From the NCBI RefSeq assembly GCF_005877055.1, contig NZ_CP039424.1:1364001-1428000 (forward strand): a stretch of DNA of 64,000 bases, read 5' to 3'. This DNA comes from Citricoccus sp. SGAir0253. GTDB lineage: Bacteria; Actinomycetota; Actinomycetes; Actinomycetales; Micrococcaceae. The translations under genes and the position numbers were made by a program. Below the pieces are notes generated by a model that saw nothing but the letters and a program-made list of their open reading frames with translations, had not been told where the DNA came from and ran no database searches. Position 1 is the first letter of the stretch, and every line of letters starts with the position of its first letter. This document shows, one piece after another, positions 45,901 through 54,900 of this stretch.

Positions 45901-46532
45901 AGGACAAGCTGTCCTTCGAGCGGGAGATGCTCGGACTGTACGTCTCCGACCACCCGCTGCAGGGGCTGGACGGCGTGCTGGCCCAGCACGCCGACACCTC
46001 CATCACGCACGTCCTGTCCGAGGACGGCCCCGCCGACGGCGCGCAGGTCACCATCGCCGGGCTCATCACCTCGCTGCAGCGGCGGATCGCGAAGAGCTCG
46101 GGCAACGCCTATGCCCGCTGCGAGATCGAGGACCTCGGCGGCTCCATGGAGGTCATGTTCTTCGGCCAGGCGTACGCGCCGATCGCCACCCTGCTCGCCG
46201 AGGACCTCGTCGTGGCGGTCAAGGGCCGCGTGCAGCGCCGGGACGACGGCTCCATCACCCTCAGCGCCCAGGAGCTGACCATCCCGGACCTCTCGGACGG
46301 GCACACCGGGCCGGTGTCCATCACGATGCCGGCGTTCAAGGCGAACGAGACGGTGGTCTCGGCGCTGGGGGACGTCCTGCGGACGCACCCGGGCACCACG
46401 GAGGTCCGGCTGAGGCTCGCCGGGACCCGGACCATGGAGATCATGCAGCTCGGGCCGGACTTCCGGGTCAGCCCGAACCCCGCCCTGTTCGGCGACCTCA
46501 AGGTGCTCCTCGGGCCGGCCTGCCTCGAGTGA
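42942..46532 (+). CDS. dnaE: DNA polymerase III alpha subunit
   Basis: Replicative polymerase of 1196 residues. An N-terminal PHP domain (HLHTHTEYSMLDGA, ITDHGYLFGAFDF) precedes the palm with catalytic aspartates in MPDFDVDFDDRRR. GPGRGSGAGSMVAYAL precedes that motif; YRPGPMGANSHTNYALRKNG and the fingers/beta-binding region follow it, with an OB-fold near the C-terminus (VTIAGLITSLQRRIAKSSGNAYARCEIEDLGG). The PHP motifs needed for metal-dependent proofreading in actinobacterial DnaE1 appear present. AGGGAA lies about 9 nt before the ATG; a nearer GTG at 42933 is too close to it. Confidence 0.97.
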   Translation: MTATTAARGATREGGFAHLHTHTEYSMLDGAAKLTELFAETERLGMDSIAITDHGYLFGAFDFWKKATDAGIRPIIGLEAYLAPGQQHRTDKTKVRWGEQHQRGDDVSGGGAITHMTLLAKDNTGMHNLFRAGSIASLDSVYAKWPRIDRELLSTYSKGLIGTTGCPSGEVQTRLRLGQYKEAVEAAAEFRDIFGKGNFYCELMQHGLDLEKRVVPDLLRLAKDLDLPLVATNDLHYTHEHDAKPHEALLAIQSGSTLLEPTYDQGGSRFAFTGTEFYLKSPRQMRDLFAEFPEACDNTLLIAEQCEVSFDTSANYMPRFPCPPGEDETSWLTKEVATGLKYRYPDGVPDHVRKQADYELDVIISMGFPGYFLVVADFINWAKDHGIRVGPGRGSGAGSMVAYALRITELDPLEHGLIFERFLNPDRVSMPDFDVDFDDRRRPEVIDYVTEKYGDERVAMIVTYGTIKTKQALKDSARVMGFPFSMGETLTKALPPAVMAKDIPLKDIEDKDAPRYGEAAEFRELVASDPDAAKVFETAKGVEGLKRQWGVHAAGVIMSSEPIIDVIPIMRRMQDGQVITQFDYPTAEGLGLIKMDFLGLRNLTIISDAIENIRANQGFELDLESLDFDDQPSYELLARGDTLGVFQLDGGPMRSLLKMMKPDNFEDISATIALYRPGPMGANSHTNYALRKNGQQEITPIHPELEEPLREILDTTYGLIVYQEQVMAIAQKVAGYSLGQADILRRAMGKKKKSELDKQYVGFHQGMIDRGYSEAAVKALWDILLPFSDYAFNKAHSAAYGLVSYWTAYLKAHYPAEYMAALLTSVGDDKDKMAMYLNECRRMGITVLPPDVNESSLYFTPVGRDIRFGMAAVRNVGSNVVTAMVSAREEKGAFASFQDFFKKVPAVVCNKRTIESLIKAGAFDSLGYARRALLAIHEEAVDATVAQKRQEANNQFDFFSILEEEGGEAADAGLGIEVPDLPEWDKKDKLSFEREMLGLYVSDHPLQGLDGVLAQHADTSITHVLSEDGPADGAQVTIAGLITSLQRRIAKSSGNAYARCEIEDLGGSMEVMFFGQAYAPIATLLAEDLVVAVKGRVQRRDDGSITLSAQELTIPDLSDGHTGPVSITMPAFKANETVVSALGDVLRTHPGTTEVRLRLAGTRTMEIMQLGPDFRVSPNPALFGDLKVLLGPACLE

Positions 46533-46539
46533 GGACCCG

Positions 46540-46558
46540 CCCCGGCGGGCCGCCGGGG
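46540..46558 (+). terminator. hairpin after dnaE
   Basis: A perfect 8-bp GC stem (46540-46547 with 46551-46558) closes a 3-nt loop 8 nt after the stop. Confidence 0.5.
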
Positions 46559-46567
46559 TGCCGACCA

Positions 46568-46609
46568 CTACATGTGGTAATGGCATGATTGTCATGACGC
46601 CATATGTGG
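46568..46609. promoter_or_regulatory. two NrdR boxes upstream of nrdR
   Basis: CTACATGTGG (46568-46577) and CCATATGTGG (46600-46609) fit the NrdR core C-W-A-T-A-T-A-T-W-G at 7 of 10 positions each. They are 32 bp apart, three helical turns, which is the spacing typical of paired NrdR boxes. The second lies in the promoter spacer and the first just upstream of the -35. Confidence 0.65.
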
Positions 46610-46618
46610 GAATATGAT
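46589..46618 (+). promoter_or_regulatory. nrdR promoter
   Basis: TTGTCA (46589-46594), an 18-bp spacer and TATGAT (46613-46618) differ from consensus by one base each. Predicted start is about 46625, giving a 45-nt leader with GAGGGGAG before the ATG. Confidence 0.65.
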
Positions 46619-46669
46619 GGGTCCGGAACAGTGGCCCGGCCCGGGCCGCTCGAGGCGTGAGGGGAGCAC

Positions 46670-47164
46670 ATGCACTGTCCCTTCTGCCGCCATGAGGACT
46701 CCCGGGTGGTGGACTCGCGGTCCCTGGACGACGGGTCGGCCATCCGCCGCCGCCGGCAGTGCCAGTCCTGCGGGAAGCGCTTCACCACCATGGAGACCAC
46801 GGCCCTGACGGTCGTCAAGCGCTCCGGCGTGGCCGAGCCGTTCGACCGGTCGAAGATCATCAACGGCGTGCGCAAGGCGTGCCAGGGCCGTCCCGTGACG
46901 AACGACGACCTGGCGATGCTGGCCCAGGAGGTCGAGGAGACCATCCGGGCCACCGGCAACGCCGAGGTGGACGCCCACGAGGTGGGATTGGCGATCCTGG
47001 ACCCGCTGCGCCGCCTGGACCAGGTGGCCTACCTGCGCTTCGCGTCCGTGTACCAGGACTTCGACTCCCTCGACGACTTCGCCCGGGCCGTCGAGGAACT
47101 GCGCGAGGCCGGCACCCGTCCCGAGCCGGTCAAGGCGCTGCAGCCGCGCCTGTTCACGCGCTGA
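46670..47164 (+). CDS. nrdR: ribonucleotide reductase regulator NrdR
   Basis: Nucleotide-sensing repressor of ribonucleotide reductase genes. The 164-residue product has a zinc ribbon ([17 protein letters not shown] with CQSCGKRF) and an ATP-cone domain (about 49-139, [24 protein letters not shown]). The C-terminus is Leu/Arg-rich. Its own promoter carries two NrdR boxes, which suggests autoregulation; no nrd structural gene is in the window. It converges on ppgK across a strong hairpin. Confidence 0.96.
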   Translation: MHCPFCRHEDSRVVDSRSLDDGSAIRRRRQCQSCGKRFTTMETTALTVVKRSGVAEPFDRSKIINGVRKACQGRPVTNDDLAMLAQEVEETIRATGNAEVDAHEVGLAILDPLRRLDQVAYLRFASVYQDFDSLDDFARAVEELREAGTRPEPVKALQPRLFTR

Positions 47165-47193
47165 CGCCGTCCCTCGTCAGGGGCGCATAGACT

Positions 47194-47235
47194 GCCGGTG
47201 GCGGTTCCGGAGGGGAAGCCGGAGCCGCCACCGGC
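47194..47235. terminator. bidirectional hairpin between nrdR and ppgK
   Basis: An 11-bp perfect stem (47194-47204 with 47225-47235) continues after a small internal bulge with CCGG/CCGG around an 8-nt loop, between convergent genes. Confidence 0.6.
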
Positions 47236-47262
47236 CACCACCCGGCGGAGGGCCGCGTCCGC

Positions 47263-48390
47263 CTAGCGCGAGGAGCGGCGGATGGCCTTCTCCATGGCCT
47301 TGTGGACGGCCTTCGCCTCCCGCGCGGCCTTTCGCTCGGCCTTGGCGGCCGCCTTCTCCGCCTTGTCCGCCCGCTTCTCGGCCTTCGCCGCGCGCTGGCC
47401 CGCCTTCACGGCCTTCCGCCGCAGCCGGCTGGCCCGCTCGGCGGGGCCGGCCGCCGTCGTCCCGGCCGGGTCCCCGCCGGCACCGGGCGCGCCGCCCCGC
47501 TCGTCCGCCTCGGCCTGGCGGGCCATCTCCTGGTCGGCCGCGTGGCGGGCGGTGTGCAGCACCGCCTGCCGGGTGGGGGCGGCGGCCAGGACGTCGGTCG
47601 CCCACAGGGCGGCCCCCACGATCCCGGCGTTGTTCTGCAGCGTCGCCGGCACGATGGGCGTGCGCAGGCTCAGCCGGGGCAGGTAGTCCTGGGGGCGCTT
47701 GGAGATGCCGCCGCCCACGATGAACAGGTCGGGGTAGAAGATGCGCTCCACGTAGGAGAAGTAGCGCTGCAGCCGCTCGGCGTACTCGGGCCAGTCCAGG
47801 CCGTCGCGCTCCCGGGCGGCGGCCGAGGCGCGCTGTTCGGCGATCGCCCCGTCCAGCTCGATGGTGCCCAGCTCCAGGTTGGGGACGAGCTCGCCGTCGC
47901 GGAACAGGCCGGCACCGATCCCGGTGCCCAGCGTGATGACCAGGACGGTGCCCGAGACGCCCCGGCCGGCCCCGAAGCGCACCTCGGCCAGCCCGGCGGC
48001 GTCCGCGTCGTTGAGGGTGGTCACGGGGCGCCCGAGGTGCTCGGAGAACAGGGCGTCCACGTCCGTGCCGATCCACGAGGGGTCGATGTTGGTGGCCGTG
48101 CGGCAGGTCCCGCCCTGGATCACCGCCGGGAAGCACACGCCCACCGGCAGGGTGGCCGGCGGGGCCTCCGGCCGGGCGTCGAGCTCGGCCGTGATCTCGG
48201 CGAGCACCCCGGCGACGGCCCCCGGGACGGCCGGCTGCGGCGTGGGGATGCGGAAGCGCTTGCCCACGAGCTGCCCCGTGCCCGGGCCCTCGCCGAGCTG
48301 GACCACTCCTCCCTTCATGCCGGTGCCGCCGATGTCGATCCCGAGGGCGGTGTGCAGGCCGGTGGCCGGGTCGGTCGTCGTGCTCGCCAT
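47263..48390 (-). CDS. ppgK: polyphosphate glucokinase with basic C-terminal extension
   Basis: Phosphorylates glucose using polyphosphate or ATP. The N-terminal part (about 1-265) has GIDIGGTGMKGG, FPAVIQGGTCRTATNIDPSWIG, TLNDADAAGLAEVRFGAG, LGTGIGAGLF and FIVGGGISKRPQDYLPRL, matching the PPGK branch of ROK kinases. It lacks the CxCGxxGC zinc motif of other ROK proteins. After about 290 a linker leads to a tail (about 318-375) made of AKAEK-like repeats, with about 21 Lys/Arg in 56 residues. The M. tuberculosis enzyme is about 265 residues, so the tail is extra. GGAG lies 6 nt before the ATG. Confidence 0.92.
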   Translation of the reverse strand: MASTTTDPATGLHTALGIDIGGTGMKGGVVQLGEGPGTGQLVGKRFRIPTPQPAVPGAVAGVLAEITAELDARPEAPPATLPVGVCFPAVIQGGTCRTATNIDPSWIGTDVDALFSEHLGRPVTTLNDADAAGLAEVRFGAGRGVSGTVLVITLGTGIGAGLFRDGELVPNLELGTIELDGAIAEQRASAAARERDGLDWPEYAERLQRYFSYVERIFYPDLFIVGGGISKRPQDYLPRLSLRTPIVPATLQNNAGIVGAALWATDVLAAAPTRQAVLHTARHAADQEMARQAEADERGGAPGAGGDPAGTTAAGPAERASRLRRKAVKAGQRAAKAEKRADKAEKAAAKAERKAAREAKAVHKAMEKAIRRSSR

Positions 48391-48431
48391 GGAAAGCTCC
48401 AAACGGTCGGGGAACGGGCGTCGGGGGTGGG

Positions 48432-49394
48432 TCAGGGGAGGGTCAGGATGTCCGCGCCGTCGTCGGTGACGACGAGCGTGTGCTCGAACTGGGCGGTGCG
48501 CCTGCGGTCCCGGGTGACGACCGTCCAGCCGTCGTCCCACTGGTCCCACGCGATCCCGCCGAGGGTGATCATCGGCTCGATGGTGAACACCATGCCCGGC
48601 ACCATGAGCCGGTCGTGCGCCGGGGCGGCGTCGTAGTGGGGGATGACCAGCCCGGAGTGGAACTCCCGGCCCACGCCGTGGCCGATGAAGTCGCGGACCA
48701 CGCCGTAGCCGAAGCGCTTGGCGTAGGACTCGATCGCCCGGCCGATGACGTTGATCTCGCGGCCGGGCTTGACGGCCTTGATGCCGCGCATCATGGCCTC
48801 GTGGGTGCGCTCCACGAGCAGCGCGGACTCCTCGTCCACGGTGCCGACGGTGAAGGTCATGTTGTGGTCCCCGTGGAAGCCGTCCAGGTAGGCTGTGATG
48901 TCCAGGTTGACGATGTCCCCGTCCTCGAGCACCGTGTCGTCCGGGATGCCGTGGCAGATGACCTCGTTGAGCGAGGTGCAGATCGACTTGGGGAAGCCCT
49001 TGTAGCCCAGGCACGAGGGGTAGGCGCCGTGGCCCACCAGGTACTCGTGGGCCACGCGGTCCAGCTCGGCGGTGGTGACCCCGGGCGCGATGTGCCGGGC
49101 GGCCTCCTGCATGGCCCGGGCGGCGAGGCGGCCGGCGGCCCGGATGCCCTCGATGCCCTCCGCGTCGTACACGTCCGAGCCGCGGCCCTCGTCGGCGGTG
49201 GCCCGCCCAACGTACTCCGGGCGCGGGATGTGCGCGGGGACGGGCAGCCCGGGCCCGACGACGCCGGGGGTCAGGGCGCCCAGCGGCGCCCGGGAGCCGG
49301 GCAGGCCGGCGGCGGGCCCCTCGGGGGCCGGGCCGTTGTGGCTCCGGGCGGGGGTGGTGGCGGTGGGTGCGGACGTGGCGGGGCCTTCGGACAT
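48432..49394 (-). CDS. map: methionine aminopeptidase, type I, with N-terminal extension
   Basis: Removes N-terminal methionine from new proteins. The 320-residue product has the metal ligands in [17 protein letters not shown] (Asp pair), [20 protein letters not shown] (His), [10 protein letters not shown] (Glu) and [10 protein letters not shown] (Glu). A Pro/Ala/Gly-rich extension of about 50 residues precedes the catalytic domain ([13 protein letters not shown]), like the extended MapB enzymes of mycobacteria. The start is leaderless by the TAGGAT hexamer at 49401-49406. It is separated from ppgK by 41 bp on the same strand, with an independent ribosome-binding site for ppgK. Confidence 0.95.
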   Translation of the reverse strand: MSEGPATSAPTATTPARSHNGPAPEGPAAGLPGSRAPLGALTPGVVGPGLPVPAHIPRPEYVGRATADEGRGSDVYDAEGIEGIRAAGRLAARAMQEAARHIAPGVTTAELDRVAHEYLVGHGAYPSCLGYKGFPKSICTSLNEVICHGIPDDTVLEDGDIVNLDITAYLDGFHGDHNMTFTVGTVDEESALLVERTHEAMMRGIKAVKPGREINVIGRAIESYAKRFGYGVVRDFIGHGVGREFHSGLVIPHYDAAPAHDRLMVPGMVFTIEPMITLGGIAWDQWDDGWTVVTRDRRRTAQFEHTLVVTDDGADILTLP

Positions 49395-49400
49395 GGTTCG

Positions 49401-49406
49401 ATCCTA
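49401..49406 (-). promoter_or_regulatory. -10 element TAGGAT of map, leaderless
   Basis: The last T (49401) is 7 nt from the A of ATG 49394. Confidence 0.55.
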
Positions 49407-49483
49407 TCGCCGACGGCCCGGGCGGGGGCCGCACCGGCCGGGGGACCGCCGTCGCGGCGGTGCCGGCCGGGCCCGCACCGTCC

Positions 49484-49489
49484 TAGGCT
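49484..49489 (+). promoter_or_regulatory. -10 element TAGGCT of the small gene at 49496, leaderless
   Basis: The last T is 7 nt before the ATG. Supports this short frame as a real gene. Confidence 0.6.
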
Positions 49490-49495
49490 GGGGAC

Positions 49496-49699
49496 ATGAG
49501 CGAATACTGGTACAACGTCGTGACCAAGACCGTCGAGGAGGGTCCCCAGTCGGACTGGTCCCGGCTGCTGGGCCCCTACGCCACGCGGGCCGAGGCCGAG
49601 CAGGCCCTGGCCAAGGTCCAGGCCAACAACGAGCGCTGGGACGAGCGCGAGGCCGAGGACGCGAAGTGGGACAACGACCCCGGCAACGACGCCGACTGA
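49496..49699 (+). CDS. small conserved SPOR-like acidic protein
   Basis: A 67-residue protein beginning [50 protein letters not shown] and ending in an acidic tail ([15 protein letters not shown]). The YWYN-VEEGP and [13 protein letters not shown] elements resemble a shortened SPOR-type fold seen in small actinobacterial proteins. There is no signal peptide or membrane helix, so it is cytosolic if made. Its leaderless promoter and strong GC3 bias support expression. It is divergent from map and converges on panB after 12 bp. Function unknown. Confidence 0.78.
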   Translation: MSEYWYNVVTKTVEEGPQSDWSRLLGPYATRAEAEQALAKVQANNERWDEREAEDAKWDNDPGNDAD

Positions 49700-49711
49700 G
49701 GCTGCCGGGGC

Positions 49712-50554
49712 TCAGGCCCCGAAGCCGTGCTCGGGGGCGGGGAAGGTGCCCTCGAGGACCTCGCGCCGGTAGTCCTGCACGGCGCCGGTGACGACCGAGC
49801 GCAGGTCCGCGTACTGCTTGACGAAGCGCGGCATCCGTCCGGAGCGCAGGCCCAGCATGTCCTGCCACACGAGGACCTGCCCGGTGGTCCCGGGCCCCGC
49901 CCCGATCCCCACGGTGGGGATGCGCAGGGCCTCGTCCACCCGGCGGGCCACGTCGCCGGGGACCATCTCCATGAGCAGGGCGAACGCGCCGGCGTCCTGG
50001 AGGGTGGTCGCCTCGCGGATCATGGCCTCGGCCGCCCCCTCCCCGCGGCCCTGGACCCGGTAGCCGCCGAGGACGTTCTCGGACTGCGGGGTGAAGCCGG
50101 TGTGGGCCATCACCGGCACGCCGGCGTCCGTCATGAGCGCGATGTGCTCGGCGTAGCGGACGCCGCCCTCGATCTTCACCCCGTGGACGCCGGTCTCCTT
50201 CACGAGCCGGATGGCGTTCTCGGCCGCCTGCTGGGGGGAGAGCTCGTAGGAGCCGAAGGGCATGTCGCACAGCACCATGGCCCGCCGGGCGCCGCGGACC
50301 ACCGAGCCGGCGTAGACGGCCAGCTGCTCGAGGGTGATGGGCAGGGTGGTCGGCAGGCCCATCATGGTGTTGGCCGCGGAGTCGCCCACGAGCAGGACCT
50401 CCACGCCCGCCTCGTCGAACACCTGCGCCATCTGGAAGTCGTACGTGGTGAGCATGGCGAACCGGCGGCCCTCGTCCTTGGCCTGCTGCAGGTGGACGGT
50501 CCGGTACCGGGAGGGGGTCGGGGCGGCGTAGGGTGCGGTCTCGTTCTCAGCCAT
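49712..50554 (-). CDS. panB: 3-methyl-2-oxobutanoate hydroxymethyltransferase
   Basis: First committed step of pantothenate synthesis, adding a hydroxymethyl group from methylene-tetrahydrofolate to ketoisovalerate. The 280-residue product has the magnesium and substrate motifs [69 protein letters not shown] and [21 protein letters not shown]. The length is typical. It starts leaderless from TAGACT at 50561-50566. It is divergent from glnA2, an order also found in mycobacteria (panB near glnA2/glnE). Confidence 0.97.
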   Translation of the reverse strand: MAENETAPYAAPTPSRYRTVHLQQAKDEGRRFAMLTTYDFQMAQVFDEAGVEVLLVGDSAANTMMGLPTTLPITLEQLAVYAGSVVRGARRAMVLCDMPFGSYELSPQQAAENAIRLVKETGVHGVKIEGGVRYAEHIALMTDAGVPVMAHTGFTPQSENVLGGYRVQGRGEGAAEAMIREATTLQDAGAFALLMEMVPGDVARRVDEALRIPTVGIGAGPGTTGQVLVWQDMLGLRSGRMPRFVKQYADLRSVVTGAVQDYRREVLEGTFPAPEHGFGA

Positions 50555-50560
50555 GACCGC

Positions 50561-50566
50561 AGTCTA
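50561..50566 (-). promoter_or_regulatory. -10 element TAGACT of panB, leaderless
   Basis: The last T (50561) is 7 nt from the A of ATG 50554. Confidence 0.6.
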
Positions 50567-50600
50567 GTGTCGGGGCCGGGCGGGCCCGGGCGGCCCCCGC

Positions 50601-50606
50601 TACAGT
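50601..50606 (+). promoter_or_regulatory. -10 element TACAGT of glnA2-glnE
   Basis: Predicts a start near 50613 and a 34-nt leader that carries AGGAGG (50629-50634) before ATG 50647. No GTNAC/GAAAC GlnR pattern is seen here. Confidence 0.5.
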
Positions 50607-50646
50607 GGTCCCATCGTCCCGATCCGACAGGAGGCAGCCACACGAG

Positions 50647-51987
50647 ATGGATCGCCAACAGGAGTTTGTGCTCAGGACCATCGAGGACCGGGACGTGCGG
50701 TTCGTCCGGCTGTGGTTCACGGACGTCACCGGGACGCTGAAGTCCGTCGCGCTGGCCCCGGCCGAGGTCGAGGGGGCGTTCGCTGAGGGGCTGGGGTTCG
50801 ACGGCTCCTCGATCGACGGCTACACGCGCATCTTCGAGTCGGACATGCTCCTGCAGCCGGACCCGGCCACGTTCCAGATCCTGCCGTGGCGCGGCGAGGA
50901 GGAGCCGACGTCCCGCATGTTCTGCGACGTGCTCACCCCGGACGGCGAGCCCTCGGCGGCGGACCCGCGCAACGTGCTGCGCCGCCAGCTGGCCCGCGCC
51001 GCGGACATGGGCTTCACCTTCTACACGCACCCGGAGATCGAGTTCTACCTGCTGGAGTCCAAGGAGCCGGGCCCGGACGGCCAGCCGGTGCCCGTGGACC
51101 AGGCCGGCTACTTCGACCACGAGCCCGGCGGGGTGGCCACGGACTTCCGGCGCCACGCGGTGAACATGCTCGAGTCGATCGGCATCTCGGTGGAGTTCAG
51201 CCACCACGAGTCCGGCCCGGGCCAGAACGAGATCGACCTGCGCTACGCGGACGCCCTGCAGACGGCGGACAACATCATGACGTTCCGCACGGTGATCAAG
51301 GAGGTCGCGCAGCTGCAGGGCAACTACGCGACCTTCATGCCCAAGCCCTTCGGCGACCACGCCGGCTCGGGCATGCACACGCACTTCTCCCTGTTCGAGG
51401 GCGACTCCAACGCGTTCTTCGAGCCCAGCGCGGAGTTCCACCTGTCCACCACCGCCCGCCGGTTCATCGCCGGGCTGCTGCGCCACAGCGTGGAGATCAC
51501 CGCGATCACCAACCAGTTCGTCAACTCCTACAAGCGCCTGTGGGGCGGCGGGGAGGCCCCCGCCTACGTCTCCTGGGGGCACAACAACCGCTCCGCGCTG
51601 GTGCGCGTGCCGCTGTACAAGCCGGACAAGGCCGGCTCCGCCCGCGTGGAGTACCGCGGCATCGACGCCTCCGCCAACCCGTACCTGACCTACGCCGTGC
51701 TGCTGGCGGCCGGGCTCAAGGGGATCGAGGAGGAGTACGACCTGCCCGAGGCCGCCGCCGAGGACGTCAACGCCCTGACCGCCACCGAGCGGCGGGCCCT
51801 GGGCCACGAGCCGCTGCCGGGGACGCTGCACGACGCGGTGCGGATCATGGAGGACTCCGAGTTCGTGGCCGGCGTGCTGGGCGAGCAGGTGTTCGAGAAC
51901 TTCCTGCGCAACAAGCGCCAGGAGTGGGACGAGTACCGGGTCAAGGTCACGCCCTACGAGCTCCAGCGGTACCTCGGCATCCTCTAA
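50647..51987 (+). CDS. glnA2: glutamine synthetase, type I (GlnA2)
   Basis: ATP-dependent glutamine formation from glutamate and ammonia, or a related ligation. The 446-residue product has LGFDGSSIDGYTRIFESDM, the metal-binding EIEFYLLESKE, NEIDLRYADALQTADNIMTFR, FMPKPFGDHAGSGMHTH and NNRSALVRVPLYK. The adenylylation-type tyrosine region is present as EEYDLPEAAAEDV, so GlnE control is possible. AGGAGG supports ATG 50647; earlier in-frame codons lie before it. It is 12 bp upstream of glnE, the operon known in mycobacteria and Streptomyces. Confidence 0.93.
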   Translation: MDRQQEFVLRTIEDRDVRFVRLWFTDVTGTLKSVALAPAEVEGAFAEGLGFDGSSIDGYTRIFESDMLLQPDPATFQILPWRGEEEPTSRMFCDVLTPDGEPSAADPRNVLRRQLARAADMGFTFYTHPEIEFYLLESKEPGPDGQPVPVDQAGYFDHEPGGVATDFRRHAVNMLESIGISVEFSHHESGPGQNEIDLRYADALQTADNIMTFRTVIKEVAQLQGNYATFMPKPFGDHAGSGMHTHFSLFEGDSNAFFEPSAEFHLSTTARRFIAGLLRHSVEITAITNQFVNSYKRLWGGGEAPAYVSWGHNNRSALVRVPLYKPDKAGSARVEYRGIDASANPYLTYAVLLAAGLKGIEEEYDLPEAAAEDVNALTATERRALGHEPLPGTLHDAVRIMEDSEFVAGVLGEQVFENFLRNKRQEWDEYRVKVTPYELQRYLGIL

Positions 51988-51999
51988 GGGGAGGCGAGC

Positions 52000-54900
52000 G
52001 TGCCCGAGATGAGTCCCTCCCGTCCCGGCCCGCTGGGCGCCGCGCGCGGGGCCGCCCCGCCGGACCGGTCGCCCGCCGAGGCGGACGGCTTCGCCCGCGG
52101 CACGCTCATCGCCACCGGCTTCACGGACCTGGACCGGGTCCGTGGCCTGCTGGGTGCACGGGAGCTGGCCGGGCTGGACCGCGAGGCGCTCGTGCGGGTG
52201 CTGGCCGACGCCCCGGACCCGGACCAGGCGCTGCTGCTGTTCGTGCGCCTGCTCGAGCGCGCGCCCGCCGCGGCGGCGGTGCTGCAGGACGCGGACCGCG
52301 CCCTGGCGATGGCCCGGCTGCTGGGCTCCTCCGAGGCGCTCGGCGAGTTCCTCGTCCGCCGCCCCGACCACGTGGACCTGCTCACCGACCCCGGCCGGGC
52401 CGCGGCCACGGCGCCCGTGCTCGGGCCGGACGGCCTCGACGCCGACCCCGCGCCGCTGCGCGCCCTGCTGCTGGAGGCGGTGGGCGCCGACCCCGCGCTC
52501 GAGGAGCCGGTCGCGGGCACGCGGGGCAAGGAGGCCGCGGCGGCCCTGCGCATCGCCTACCGCCGCCAGCTCACCGCCCTCGCGCTGCGCGACCTGACCG
52601 ACCCGGATCCACAGGGCCTCCAGCCCCGCGTCTCCGCCTGGCTCTCGGACCTGGCCGGGGCGGCGATCGAGGCCGCGCTCGCGGTGTCCCGGGCGGACGC
52701 CGCAGAGCAGTTCGGCGACGACGCCGCCCACGTCAGCCTCGCCGTGATCGGCATGGGCAAGTGCGGGGCCCGGGAGCTGAACTACATCTCGGACGTGGAC
52801 GTGGTCTTCGCCCACTCCACGGACCTGGCGGACGGCCACCGCGCGGTGACCATCGCCACGGCCCTGGCCGCGGGGATCTCCCGCTACGTCACCGCCGCCG
52901 CCCCGGAGCCCGGCCTGTGGGAGGTGGACGCGAACCTGCGCCCGGAGGGCAAGGACGGGGCGCTGTCCCGCACGGTGGACTCCCATGCCGAGTACTACCG
53001 CCGCTGGGCGCACACGTGGGAGTTCCAGGCGCTGCTCAAGGCCCGGCCGCTGGCCGGCCTGCCCGCGCTCGGCCGGGACTACATCGAGACGATCTGGCCG
53101 CTCGTGTGGACCAGCTCGGAGCGCGAGGGCTTCGTCGCCTCGGTGCAGGGCATGCGCCGCCGCGTGCTGGACAACATCGCGCACCAGGACCGGGACCGGG
53201 AGATCAAGCTCGGCGCCGGGGGCCTGCGGGACGTGGAGTTCACCGTGCAGCTGCTCCAGCTCGTGCACGGCAAGACCGAGGAGTCCGTGCGCGTGCGCAA
53301 CACGCAGGACGCCGTCCGGGCCCTCGAGCGGGCCTCCTACATCAGCCGCAAGGACGCCGGGTCCTTCGCCGCCGCCTACCGCTTCCTGCGCCTGCTCGAG
53401 CACCGGATCCAGCTCGTCCACCTGCGCCGCACCCACCTGATGCCCGAGCGGCCCCGCGCGCGCTGGGTGCTCGCGCGCGCGGCCCGGGGACCCGGCGGTC
53501 CCGGCCCCACGGACGCGGACGGGCTCACGGCGCTGTGGAGGCGCACCCGCAAGGACGTGCGGGCACTGCACGAGAAGATCTTCTACCGCCCGCTGCTGTC
53601 CACCACCGCGGCCCTGTCCGCGGACGAGGTCCGCCTCACCCCGGCGGCGGTCGCCGAGCGGCTCGCCGCGCTGGGCTACCTGGACCCGGCCGGCGCCGTC
53701 CGCCACATCGAGGCGCTGACCGCCGGGGTGTCCCGGCGCGCGTCGCTGCAGCGCCAGTTGCTGCCGGTCATGCTCGGCTGGCTCGCCAACGGCCCGGATC
53801 CCGACGGCGGCCTGCTCGCCTTCCGGCGGCTGTCCGAGTCCCTGGGCTCCTCGCCGTGGTTCCTGGGCATGCTGCGCGACTCCTCGGCCGCCGCCGAGCG
53901 GCTGTGCCAGGTCCTGTCCTCCTCGCGGTACATCAGCGACCTGCTCGAGCACCTGCCCGAGGCGGCCGCGTGGCTGGGCCGGGACCAGGAGCTGCGCCCG
54001 CTGTCCTTCGCCGCGCAGTGGCAGGAGATCCAGGCCAAGATGTCCCGCCACCCGGACGCGGACGAGGCGATGCGCCAGATCCGGCTCATCCGCCAGCGCG
54101 AGATCCTGCGCACCGCGATCGCGGACGCCGCCGGACTGCTGGACCAGGACGCCGTCGGGCACGCCCTGTCCGACGCCGACCAGGCCGCCGTCCTCGGCGC
54201 CCTGCGCGTGGCCGAGACGATGCTCGCCGCCCCGGGGGGCGCGGCCGACGGCCCGCGGACCGGGGCGCTGACGGACCTGCTGATCGTGGCGATGGGCCGC
54301 CAGGGCGGGCGCGAGATCGGCTACGGCTCGGACCTGGACGTGATGTTCGTGCACCGGCCCCGGCCGGGCGCCGACCCCGATGCGGCGCAGCGCCAGGCCG
54401 TCGAGCTGGCGCGCCAGGTCTCGGCGCTGCTGACGAAGCCCTGCCGGCCGCCCGTCATCGCCGAGCGCCCCCTCGTGGTGGACGCGGACCTGCGCCCGGA
54501 GGGCAAGAAGGGCCCGCTGGCCCGATCCCTGGAGTCCTACCAGGAGTACTACCGCCGGTGGGCGGACGTCTGGGAGGTCCAGGCGCTGCTGCGGGCCCGC
54601 CCGGTGGCCGGCAGCGAGGACCTCGCGGCGGCCTTCACCGCGTGGGCGGACACCGTGCGCTACGCGGGCGACCCGGGCCCGGCGGCCCTGCGCGAGATCC
54701 GGCGGATCAAGGCCCGCGTGGAGGCCGAGCGGCTACCGCGCGGGGCGGACCCCGCGCGGCACCTCAAGCTCGGCCGGGGCGGGCTGTCGGACGTCGAGTG
54801 GCTCGTGCAGACGCTGCAGTTGCGCCACGCCGCGGACCACCCCGCCCTGCGGACCACGGGCACCATGCAGGCCCTCGAGGCGCTCGTGCGGGAGGGGCTG

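Noticed and set aside
42771-46595. A 1274-residue open frame on the minus strand across dnaE
   Set aside because: It is a mirror of dnaE codon bias in very GC-rich DNA. It has no family motifs and no ribosome-binding site, and dnaE is unambiguous.
50362-54354. A 1330-residue open frame on the minus strand across glnA2 and glnE
   Set aside because: Composition is Val/Arg/Gly/Asp-rich without domains, and both real genes on the plus strand carry full motifs.
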